Shown one piece after another: positions 1 through 7,007 of a stretch of 12,654 nucleotides of DNA. A program made the position numbers and the translations under genes. Each line of letters opens with the position of its first letter. Position 1 is the first letter of the stretch. Origin of the DNA: Prolixibacteraceae bacterium (GTDB lineage Bacteria; Bacteroidota; Bacteroidia; Bacteroidales; Prolixibacteraceae); assembly GCA_027858145.1 (NCBI GenBank), contig JAQIDF010000412.1, forward strand, positions 1-12,654, in the 5' to 3' direction. The notes beneath the pieces are model-generated. The model saw only the letters and a program-made list of their open reading frames with translations, had not been told where the DNA came from and searched no databases.

Positions 1-168
1 CTCGAACTCGGAAAGGTTAATTGGCTGGTTACCCATGTTTGTTAATTCTACATAGGTGTGATGCCATTCGTCAATTCTCACTTCTGAGAATATCAAACTA
101 TCGTATACCTGTGCTTTAACAAATACAGATGATACGAATAATAATAAGAGTAAAAGTTTAAACTTCAT
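1..168 (-). CDS. Secreted lamin-tail-domain-like protein, N-terminal fragment (runs off left edge)
   Basis: Reading leftwards from an ATG at 168-166 gives 56 codons that stay open to the edge of the window. The protein begins with a classic signal peptide: a basic start (MKFK), a long Leu/Val core, and a likely cleavage after VKA near residue 19. The mature part reads SEVRIDEWHHTYVELTN followed by GNQPINLSEFE. This resembles the start of a lamin tail domain (LTD), where a buried beta strand leads to an xxVEL-N-x-G-x-x-x-x-x-L-S pattern. LTD proteins of Bacteroidota are usually exported, and many are nucleases, adhesins or surface proteins, sometimes with type IX sorting domains; none of that can be seen here. 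The gene is divergent from the HTCS gene. Export is well supported; the domain call rests on about 35 residues. Confidence 0.6.
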   Translation of the reverse strand, partial: MKFKLLLLLLFVSSVFVKAQVYDSLIFSEVRIDEWHHTYVELTNMGNQPINLSEFE

Positions 169-294
169 AATTCCTAATTTAAGTTAATAATTCTAAGTCT
201 AAGTTATTTCCAAAAATGCTTCGTTAAAAGTGTAAATTATTTTGGGGTTGTGCAATTTATATCGACAAACATTAATATAACAAAAACCACAATC

Positions 295-324
295 ATATAG
301 CAAAACATGCATGTTTTGCTATAT
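295..324. repeat. Perfect 30-bp palindrome
   Basis: The left arm ATATAGCAAAACATG (295-309) is followed directly by its exact reverse complement CATGTTTTGCTATAT (310-324), with no spacer; the centre is ATGCAT. Symmetry stops on both sides, because C294 faces A325. It lies between two divergent genes, so it is not at the 3' end of either, and no T tract follows it. An operator for a dimeric regulator or a cruciform-forming element fits better than a terminator. The symmetry is certain; the role is not known. Confidence 0.75.
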
Positions 325-489
325 ATAAATATTTCACACCCTAGCTGTAAATAGTTACACCTGTTCTGTTGACGTTTTCCAATGTCGTTGTAGATATTGA
401 TTAATAATCTATGAGATATAGTGTGTTCTTGTTACGCATTGTGTGGTGTTTATTTGTGATGCACGTTATGTGATAAATGAACTTTTTAT

Positions 490-497
490 TATATTCG
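490..497 (+). promoter_or_regulatory. Candidate -7 element for the HTCS gene
   Basis: TATATTCG matches the Bacteroidota -7 consensus TAnnTTTG at all but one position and lies 24 nt before the ATG at 522. No clear -33 TTTG is present at the expected distance. If it is used, the upstream in-frame ATG at 477 would lie outside the transcript, which supports the start at 522. Confidence 0.35.
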
Positions 498-521
498 GCA
501 ATATATTTAAATAACTTAAAA

Positions 522-3500
522 ATGAGGACTTTTAACTTTTTTTTGACAGTTTTTGTGGGTCTGGTTTTAGTTGCTAGTTCGTTAAATGCGCAACATTTTA
601 GGTATATACGACCTTCTGATGGACTTAATACAGGTGAGATTAATGATTTTGTTCAAGATCGGGAGGGGCGTATGTGGATTGCTACATGGACCGGCTTGAT
701 TTGTTATGATGGATATGATTTCAAGCATTTCAGACCAGTAATGGGCGATACAACGAGTATCAGTGACAAGAAAGTAAAAAAGTTGTTGCTCGACAGTGAA
801 GGGAATATTTGGATTGCTACACAACAGAACCTTAACCGGCTTGATTTGAAAACATTTGAATTCACCCGATTTTCATTTGAACGCGAAAGTGATGAACCGC
901 TAAATATTTTAGATCTAAATGAATTGTCTGAAAATATTGTTGTTCATACTGTTGATGGGATGTATTTTGTTCCTGTTGATCTCACCGCAGAGAGACATTT
1001 GGTTAAAAAGCTACCAGTTTATGATGGTAAACAACAACTATCTGAATATTTTCATTTTTCTGAGTCTATAAATAATAATCAACTTGTTTGTGTGTCAAAC
1101 TCCGGCACAGGTGCTTCTCTTTACTATTTAAGGTTGTCTTCAAACTATAATCGTACAATGCTTAAAGTTGAGATGATTGACAATTTGAGTACGTCCGTAA
1201 ATGGGGTTTTTCATAAAAATGATGATCCATGTTATTATTTGCCCACCAATAACGGAATTTATGAAATTGAACTAGATACCCGCAATATTCGTAGTGATAA
1301 AATCTTCAGCAATAGAAGCATAACACGGCTTTATCGTACCTTAGATAATGTTTTATATGCATCATCAGGTGGGCCGGTTATTTATTCTTATGATGTTGAG
1401 ACCAAAGAAGAAAATGTAATGAAGGCGAATCCTTCACAGAAGGGAATGTTACTAAACAGTAATGTCTTGTGTTTTTTTGAAGATTTCTCAAATAATTTAT
1501 GGATTGGTCATCAGGGGCAAGGAATTAGTGTACTGGATCTTACTCGTAAAAGTTTTGTGACAATAAAACAATCGTCAGGCGTTGAAAATTCGTTATCCTC
1601 AAATACGATAATGAGTTTCGAGAGTAATGATGACTATTTAATTGTAGGTTGTCGAACTGGTGGTATTGATATAATTCCCAAAATGGCGTTGAAAAAATCT
1701 GATCTGGAGATTGAAGTACTTAAACCAAGGAGTAATTCAAATCGTACACTAGATATACCTGCAGTATGGGATATCGTTGCGCAAGATGACACCACTTTCT
1801 GGATTGGTGCTAATACAGGTTTGTATCGATTGGTATATTTAGACGGGCAGTGGATTGCTGAGCATGTAGGACGACAAGATGTTTTCAGCAACAGTATTCG
1901 TAAGTTATTTATTGATAAAAACTCTAATATGTGGGTTGGAACAATGGATAATGGTTTGTTTTTAGTGCCTGATTTGAACACTAACAATGATATGTCCTAT
2001 TATAGGTATGCCTATGCCAAAGAGGACAAAACGTCGCTAACGAGTAATGTTATACTAGATATATATTTGGATAGTAGTGACCGGTTATGGATTGGTACCG
2101 TTAACGGGTTAAATCTCTTAGAAACACCTTATGATAATTTGCAACCTGATTTGATTCAGCGTCCATCATTGTCTTTTAAGCAAATAGAGGGTTACTCACT
2201 AAATGATGAAGGTTTAAACAATAATGAGATAAATTGTATTTACGAAAATTACGATGGTAAAATTTGGGTGGCAACACAGGGCGGAGGTGTAAATATAATT
2301 GATCCGTTAAACTGGAACTTCGATTATTTGGATGAAAGCAATGGTTTACCTGGGAACGATGTGTTTGGGATATTATCCGATCGTGAAGGAAATTTGTGGA
2401 TAAGTACACAAAAAGGATTGGCACGATTCAATCAAGATATAGGGCCTAACTCAATTACAGTCTTCGATGAAAATGATGGCATTCAGGGAAATGTGTTTAT
2501 GATTAATTCTTTTCATAAAACGAAAGATGGTATGTTGGTCTTTGGCGGTGAAAATGGCCTGACCATATTTGATCCTGCTTTTATAAAATCAAATAGAATT
2601 AAGCCGAATACAATTTTTACCGATCTTTTTATTGATGATAAACTTGTAGGAATTGGTGATACTATTGGCAAAAACATGGTACTGGATGTTAATCTTAATG
2701 AAATGGAAGAAATTGTACTTCCTTATCAAAACAATACCTTTTCAATAGCTGTATCTCCAATACATTATAAATACCCCCAGGGCAATAAGATTGCTTATAT
2801 GCTCGAAAATTATCACTCAGGCTGGAAGACAATTTCAGCGGCTAAAAATCCAATTACGTTTTCTAAAATCCCGGCAGGCAATTACACACTGAGAGTTTAT
2901 GGTATAAGTTCTGACGATATTGCTGAAAGCGAAATAAAAAGGCTAAAAGTACATGTTTTGCCTCCATGGTACCAAACATGGTATGCGCGTGCACTATTCA
3001 TGTCTGCTTTTATTGCTGTGGTTACAATTGTAGTTGTAATTGTAATTAACCGGCAAAAACAGAAGTATCTAAATAAAGTTTATGAAATATCATTGGAAAA
3101 TAATGAAACAAAAATGACTTTTCTGGCCAATATAGCCCATGAATTAAAAACCCCATTGAGCCTTGTTATTTCACCGATTGATGATATGATCAATAATATC
3201 GATGAAATTAACAAAAGATGGCATAATGATATTTTTCTGATTCACAGAAACTCGAATTATATTCAGAAATTAATAAACCAAATTATTGATTTCAGAAGGC
3301 TGGATGCAGGAAAGCTCGAATTAGATAAAGCTAAAAAGAATATTATTGAAATTATTCGTGAAGTTGCTACCAATTTTAAAAGCTTTGAATCGAAACAAGG
3401 AGTAACTATCCATTTGGAAGTACCGGAGGAGCCTGTTATGATGAATATGGACCGGCAGAAAATTGAAGAAGTTTTATATAACCTGCTTTCCAATGCATTT

Positions 3501-4679
3501 AAGTATACTACTTCACAGGGGCAGATCAAAATTTCATTAAATGTGATTCAGGCTGATGAGAAAAACATAAATCAGAATGTAATGATAACAGTATTTAATG
3601 AAGGACGAGTTGTTGACGATGACGAAATTGATCACCTGTTTGAGCGATTTTACAAAACTAATGAATCTGCGCCTGGTACTGGCATTGGTTTATCTTTTGC
3701 TCAATCATTGGTTGAAATGCATAACGGTAAAATCTGGGCTGAACCGGTTGAGCGAAAGGGGATGAATTTTAAAGTTTTATTGCCCTGCAATCAAAATGGA
3801 TCTGATTATGATAAGGACGCTAATGAGAAAGTAGTGAGTGAAATAATTAACATCGAACAGGATGATATTATATCTGAACGCATTTTTGTGAATGATGAAG
3901 AGAACAAAATAATTTCAAAAGTGTTAATCGTTGAAGATAATAGCGAGCTAAGGGAATATTTAGTCAACCTTTTATCGCGATGGTATAATTGTTACGAGGC
4001 AGTTAATGGCAAAGCAGGGCTTGATAAAACATTTGAAATTATACCTGATGTTATTATTACTGATGCTGTAATGCCAAGAATTGACGGCTATATTATGATA
4101 GAGCGGATACGGGCCGATATGAAAACTTGCCATATACCAATTTTAATGTTAACGGCTAAAAGTGCCAGTGAAAATTTTATTGATGGCTATAAAGCAGGAG
4201 TTGATGCTTATGTGGCTAAACCTTTTAATACCAATGTAATACTTTCGCAAATATCACGGTTAATAAAAAATCGTAAACTTATTCATGCAAAATACAAGAA
4301 AGAAAATTTTATGGTTGATGTACCTGCCAAGGTCTTATCACGTGACGATGAATTCCTTCAGAAAGTTCGTTCATTGCTGGATAAAAATTTAGATAATCCC
4401 GCGTTTAATGTTGGAGAATTGGCTGTTGAAATGAAGATGAGCACAACACAACTGTATCGAAAAATTAAGGCACTCACTAATTACTCTCCTGTTGAATTTT
4501 TAAGAATTGCCCGGTTGCATAAAGCACATGAATTTTTAGCTGAAAGAGATTTAAGTATTAAGGAGGTTTGTTTTAGAACGGGTTTTAATAACTTATCATA
4601 TTTTGTGAAATGCTTTAGGGAGTATTTTGGAATAACACCGGCAAATTACAGGGATAGCGGGACTTTAAAAAAAGAATAA
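522..4679 (+). CDS. Hybrid two-component system sensor/regulator (HTCS)
   Basis: This 1385-aa protein joins sensor, kinase and transcription factor in one chain. A signal peptide (MRTFNFFL..., cleavage after LNA) leads into a periplasmic two-component-regulator propeller with repeats such as WIATWTGL (about 51), LWIGHQGQG (about 327), WIGANTGL (about 427), LWIGTVNGL (about 522) and LWISTQKGL (about 625). A Y_Y_Y-type domain (about 737-800) and one transmembrane helix (about 824-843) follow. The cytoplasm holds a HisKA domain with the H-box AHELKTPL (His873), a HATPase with the N-box NLLSN (987-991) and GTGIGL (from 1052), a receiver with ED at 1138-1139, Asp1181 and Lys1233, and a C-terminal AraC HTH pair (about 1278-1377). 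All phosphorelay residues are present. The first ATP-lid glycine box is unusual (FNEGRV rather than DxGxG). I chose ATG 522 over in-frame ATG 477 because the signal peptide starts there. HTCS proteins typically sense glycan fragments and control polysaccharide utilisation loci; the ligand cannot be read here. Confidence 0.95.
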   Translation: MRTFNFFLTVFVGLVLVASSLNAQHFRYIRPSDGLNTGEINDFVQDREGRMWIATWTGLICYDGYDFKHFRPVMGDTTSISDKKVKKLLLDSEGNIWIATQQNLNRLDLKTFEFTRFSFERESDEPLNILDLNELSENIVVHTVDGMYFVPVDLTAERHLVKKLPVYDGKQQLSEYFHFSESINNNQLVCVSNSGTGASLYYLRLSSNYNRTMLKVEMIDNLSTSVNGVFHKNDDPCYYLPTNNGIYEIELDTRNIRSDKIFSNRSITRLYRTLDNVLYASSGGPVIYSYDVETKEENVMKANPSQKGMLLNSNVLCFFEDFSNNLWIGHQGQGISVLDLTRKSFVTIKQSSGVENSLSSNTIMSFESNDDYLIVGCRTGGIDIIPKMALKKSDLEIEVLKPRSNSNRTLDIPAVWDIVAQDDTTFWIGANTGLYRLVYLDGQWIAEHVGRQDVFSNSIRKLFIDKNSNMWVGTMDNGLFLVPDLNTNNDMSYYRYAYAKEDKTSLTSNVILDIYLDSSDRLWIGTVNGLNLLETPYDNLQPDLIQRPSLSFKQIEGYSLNDEGLNNNEINCIYENYDGKIWVATQGGGVNIIDPLNWNFDYLDESNGLPGNDVFGILSDREGNLWISTQKGLARFNQDIGPNSITVFDENDGIQGNVFMINSFHKTKDGMLVFGGENGLTIFDPAFIKSNRIKPNTIFTDLFIDDKLVGIGDTIGKNMVLDVNLNEMEEIVLPYQNNTFSIAVSPIHYKYPQGNKIAYMLENYHSGWKTISAAKNPITFSKIPAGNYTLRVYGISSDDIAESEIKRLKVHVLPPWYQTWYARALFMSAFIAVVTIVVVIVINRQKQKYLNKVYEISLENNETKMTFLANIAHELKTPLSLVISPIDDMINNIDEINKRWHNDIFLIHRNSNYIQKLINQIIDFRRLDAGKLELDKAKKNIIEIIREVATNFKSFESKQGVTIHLEVPEEPVMMNMDRQKIEEVLYNLLSNAFKYTTSQGQIKISLNVIQADEKNINQNVMITVFNEGRVVDDDEIDHLFERFYKTNESAPGTGIGLSFAQSLVEMHNGKIWAEPVERKGMNFKVLLPCNQNGSDYDKDANEKVVSEIINIEQDDIISERIFVNDEENKIISKVLIVEDNSELREYLVNLLSRWYNCYEAVNGKAGLDKTFEIIPDVIITDAVMPRIDGYIMIERIRADMKTCHIPILMLTAKSASENFIDGYKAGVDAYVAKPFNTNVILSQISRLIKNRKLIHAKYKKENFMVDVPAKVLSRDDEFLQKVRSLLDKNLDNPAFNVGELAVEMKMSTTQLYRKIKALTNYSPVEFLRIARLHKAHEFLAERDLSIKEVCFRTGFNNLSYFVKCFREYFGITPANYRDSGTLKKE

Positions 4680-4690
4680 CCCCAAGTGCG

Positions 4691-5041
4691 TTAAACAACC
4701 GAGTTTGTTTTCGTGTCAGGGAAAATAATAGATGGTTTAAATGCTTTGGCTTCTTCAAAATCCATTGAGGCGTATGAAATAATTATTACGATATCATCAA
4801 CTGCTACTTTTCGTGCGGCTGGTCCATTAAGGCAAATTGTACCACTGCCACGCTCACCTTTAATTATATATGTTTCAAGACGTTCGCCATTGTTGATATT
4901 AACAATTTGTACTTTTTCATTTTCAATAAGGTTAGCTGCATCCATCAAGTTTTCATCAATGGTTATGCTACCAACATATTGAAGGTTGGCTTCTGTTACC
5001 CTTACTTTATGTATCTTCGATTTACAAACTTCAATAAACAT
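4691..5041 (-). CDS. panD: Aspartate 1-decarboxylase precursor
   Basis: PanD converts L-aspartate to beta-alanine, the precursor that PanC joins to pantoate. It is a pyruvoyl enzyme made as a zymogen that cleaves itself between Gly24 and Ser25, turning Ser25 into the pyruvoyl group. This protein keeps G24-S25 in YVGSITID, Lys9, Arg54, Tyr58 (ERLETY) and Asn72 (LNGPAAR), all at the family's standard positions. Pro74 replaces the usual Ala after the Asn-Gly. At 116 aa it is about ten residues shorter than the E. coli enzyme, with the difference at the non-catalytic C-terminus. It starts 3 nt after the panC stop, so the two genes are almost certainly co-transcribed. Its 3' end faces the HTCS gene across 11 bp, with no terminator hairpin visible. 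Confidence 0.96.
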   Translation of the reverse strand: MFIEVCKSKIHKVRVTEANLQYVGSITIDENLMDAANLIENEKVQIVNINNGERLETYIIKGERGSGTICLNGPAARKVAVDDIVIIISYASMDFEEAKAFKPSIIFPDTKTNSVV

Positions 5042-5044
5042 ACG

Positions 5045-5884
5045 TTAAAATTTAATATTATCAATCAATCGTACTTCACCACAATAAACAGCTATGCAGC
5101 CTACATTGTTGTTACCTTCTTCCCAGGTGGTGACTGGTTGAAGTGTTATTTCATCAACAATTTCAAAATACTCAGTTTCCAAATGCGGGTCATTATCAAT
5201 GGTTGATATCACCCATTTCTTTGTATTTTCAACGCTGCTATTTGCAGCTTTGTTTTTTGCTTCATTTAGAGTGCGTGCAATGATTGGAGCACTTTTGCGT
5301 TGTTGTGGTGTCAATCTTTTATTCCTTGAACTCATAGCTAAACCATCTGGTTCGCGTACGGTGTCACATGCAACAATATCTATGCCGTATTTCAGTTGAT
5401 TTGTCATGTTTTTAATGACTGCCAGTTGTTGGAAATCTTTTATCCCGAAAAATGCTTTGTCAGGCATTGCCGCATCAAAAAGTTTGCTCACAATTTGTGC
5501 TACGCCTTTAAAATGCCCCGGACGATGTTTGCCTTCCATTACCGTGTCCAGATTGCCAAAGTCAAACTGACGGTTATCTTCCTCGGGGTACATCTCGTTA
5601 ACCGATGGAGCAAAAACCAAGTCACATGGTGTTTTTTCTAACAACTTGAGATCCTGCTCAAGGTTTTTGGGGTATTTGTTTAAATCTTCTTTATTGTTGA
5701 ACTGTGTTGGATTAACAAAAATGCTAACCACAACAAAATCTGATTGTTTTCCTGCAATATTAATTAAAGATAAATGCCCCTTATGCAATGCACCCATAGT
5801 AGGCACAAATCCAATGGTGTGATTTGTATTCTTTTGTTTGTCTACAGCCTCTTGTAGTTCCCTTTTTGTATGTACTAATTCCAT
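5045..5884 (-). CDS. panC: Pantothenate synthetase (pantoate-beta-alanine ligase)
   Basis: PanC condenses pantoate with beta-alanine, using ATP through a pantoyl-adenylate, in the last step of pantothenate (vitamin B5) synthesis; it acts in the cytoplasm. The 279-aa protein has the nucleotidyltransferase signature FVPTMGALHKGH, with the HxGH motif at 34-37, then EGKHRPGHFKGV (about 117-128), FGIKDFQQL (146-154, where Ile148 replaces the usual Glu), and the KMSKS-like GLAMSSRN (181-188). I chose the ATG at 5884 because MELVHTKREL matches the normal PanC N-terminus. An in-frame ATG 14 codons upstream (5926) would add an atypical hydrophobic tail. AGGAG directly abuts the ATG, which is too close to act as a normal ribosome binding site. 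It is the first gene of the panC-panD operon. Confidence 0.96.
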   Translation of the reverse strand: MELVHTKRELQEAVDKQKNTNHTIGFVPTMGALHKGHLSLINIAGKQSDFVVVSIFVNPTQFNNKEDLNKYPKNLEQDLKLLEKTPCDLVFAPSVNEMYPEEDNRQFDFGNLDTVMEGKHRPGHFKGVAQIVSKLFDAAMPDKAFFGIKDFQQLAVIKNMTNQLKYGIDIVACDTVREPDGLAMSSRNKRLTPQQRKSAPIIARTLNEAKNKAANSSVENTKKWVISTIDNDPHLETEYFEIVDEITLQPVTTWEEGNNNVGCIAVYCGEVRLIDNIKF

Positions 5885-5903
5885 CTCCTGTTTAATTAAA
5901 GTA

Positions 5904-5910
5904 CAAAGTA
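5904..5910 (-). promoter_or_regulatory. Possible -7 element for panCD
   Basis: On the - strand TACTTTG lies 19 nt before the panC ATG. It is one base short of the TAnnTTTG consensus, and no good -33 element is seen. The short leader it implies would agree with the start at 5884. This is a weak call. Confidence 0.25.
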
Positions 5911-6051
5911 AGTACAAATTAAACAAAAATTGAACTGCGATGTACCTTTTAGTCGTTTCCTTGTTTAAAAATCAGATCAACTTAATGCAATTTATAAATC
6001 TTTAAATACTTCGGTGGAGATAAATATGTATGATATATCCCGAAAAATTAC

Positions 6052-6059
6052 TAATTTTG
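6052..6059 (+). promoter_or_regulatory. Candidate -7 element for the GT5-like gene
   Basis: TAATTTTG is a full match to the Bacteroidota -7 consensus TAnnTTTG and lies 27 nt upstream of the ATG at 6087. No matching -33 TTTG is visible. If it is real, the earlier in-frame ATG at 6030 is outside the transcript. Confidence 0.45.
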
Positions 6060-6086
6060 CAAAATCAAAATATATTGAAAGATAGA

Positions 6087-6899
6087 ATGGAAAAGAAAAA
6101 GATATTATTTATTTTTCAAGAAATTACTCCTTATTTACCTGAATCAGAAAAATCAAAAATTGGCAGATTTCTACCACAAGGCATCCAGGAGATGGGGAAA
6201 GAAATTCGTACCTTTATGCCAAGGTATGGTTTGGTAAATGAGCGACGAAATCAATTACATGAGGTAATAAGGCTTTCGGGTATGAATCTTGTAATAGACG
6301 ACACCGATCACCCACTGATTATAAAGGTTGCCTCTATTCAGACGGCTCGTATGCAGGTTTATTTTATTGATAATGAGGATTATTTCCATCGTAAATTTAC
6401 AACGCTGGATAAAGAAGGAAAATCATTTGAAGATAATGACGAACGTGCAATATTTTATGCTAAAGGTGTGTTAGAAACAGTAATTAAGCTGCGTTGGGCT
6501 CCTGATTTAATTCATTGTCAGGGCTGGTTTGGCTCTATCGTGCCTTTGCTCATAAAAAAATCATATGCAGATGATCCTTTGTTTGCAAATTCGAAGGTCG
6601 TTTATAGTGTTCATAATGACGCTTTTTCAGAACCTTTCGATAAAGAGATGATGAATAAGCTTACCAATGAATACATATCAAAAGATGATTTAAGTGCATT
6701 AGAAGAACCAGACTATTTAAATATAAATAAACTGGCGATTAAATACTCTGACGGGATTATTAAAGGCAGCCCCAATATTGACCCTGAGGTAGAGAATGTT
6801 ATTCAGGAAAGTGGATTGCCTGTTCTTGATTATGAATCAGAAGATGAGTATGTTGAGGCTTATAATAAGTTTTACGATCAGGTATTAGGTGACGAATAA
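6087..6899 (+). CDS. Glycogen synthase-like protein, N-terminal GT5 domain only
   Basis: The 270-aa product resembles only the first Rossmann domain of GT5 glycogen/starch synthases (the starch-synthase catalytic N-domain). KILFIFQEITPYLPES matches the opening strand. LPQGIQEMGKEIRTFMPRYG (30-48) matches the LPxxLxxxGhxVxxxxPxY region. APDLIHCQGWFGSIVP (138-153) matches the PDVVHAHDWH region, and VVYSVHNDAF (171-180) the TIHN region. The Lys-Thr-Gly-Gly-Leu motif that binds ADP-glucose is absent, replaced around SEKSKIGRF. HAHDW has become HCQGW. The whole C-terminal domain with the catalytic Glu is missing; full enzymes are about 480 aa. Glycosyltransferase activity alone is therefore unlikely. 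The reading frame is intact and ends at a good terminator, so it looks like a maintained gene rather than a remnant. From memory, similar short proteins sit beside panC in other Bacteroidota. The function is not known. Confidence 0.75.
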   Translation: MEKKKILFIFQEITPYLPESEKSKIGRFLPQGIQEMGKEIRTFMPRYGLVNERRNQLHEVIRLSGMNLVIDDTDHPLIIKVASIQTARMQVYFIDNEDYFHRKFTTLDKEGKSFEDNDERAIFYAKGVLETVIKLRWAPDLIHCQGWFGSIVPLLIKKSYADDPLFANSKVVYSVHNDAFSEPFDKEMMNKLTNEYISKDDLSALEEPDYLNINKLAIKYSDGIIKGSPNIDPEVENVIQESGLPVLDYESEDEYVEAYNKFYDQVLGDE

Positions 6900-6917
6900 A
6901 ATTGAAAATATTTTATT

Positions 6918-6948
6918 AAAAAAAGAGGGCTACGCTCTCTTTTTTTTT
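6918..6948 (+). terminator. Rho-independent terminator after the GT5-like gene
   Basis: The core AGAGGGC-TAC-GCTCTCT forms a 7-bp stem (one G-T pair) with a 3-nt loop. It is flanked by seven A's on the left and nine T's on the right, which extend the stem and give the T tract. It lies 19 nt after the stop codon. The A tract means it could also work on the opposite strand, but no - strand gene ends here. Confidence 0.85.
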
Positions 6949-7007
6949 GTCATATCATTTTTTCAAACTAAATTGTCAATAATTTAACATTTAAAAACTA
7001 TACTCAT

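Larger units (their letters stand above)
169..521. other. Gene-free divergent control region
   Basis: This AT-rich stretch separates the - strand exported protein from the + strand HTCS gene, so it should hold promoters for both. No convincing ORF is seen in it. Its main landmarks are the perfect 30-bp palindrome at 295-324 and a candidate -7 element at 490-497, described separately. I saw no tRNA and no repeat array. Confidence 0.6.

Noticed and set aside
295..324. The 30-bp palindrome as an intrinsic terminator
   Set aside because: Both flanking genes are transcribed away from it, and it is not followed by a T tract on either strand.
477..521. Longer N-terminus for the HTCS protein from ATG 477
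   Set aside because: It would place 15 extra residues before a textbook signal peptide that begins at ATG 522, and a candidate -7 element (490-497) lies inside the extension.
4713..5206. Forward ORFs across panD and the 3' end of panC
   Set aside because: They are antisense to clearly recognised genes, resemble no family, and lack any start context.
6026..6085. A 19-codon ORF just before the GT5-like gene, preceded by GGTGGAG, as a possible leader peptide
   Set aside because: A better promoter element (TAATTTTG, 6052-6059) lies inside it, so it would probably not be transcribed with the gene. The peptide shows no regulatory pattern such as a run of one amino acid.
6900..7007. glmS ribozyme in the glmS leader
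   Set aside because: The leader is about 60 nt after the upstream terminator, too short and AT-rich for the ribozyme fold, and this ribozyme class belongs mainly to Bacillota.
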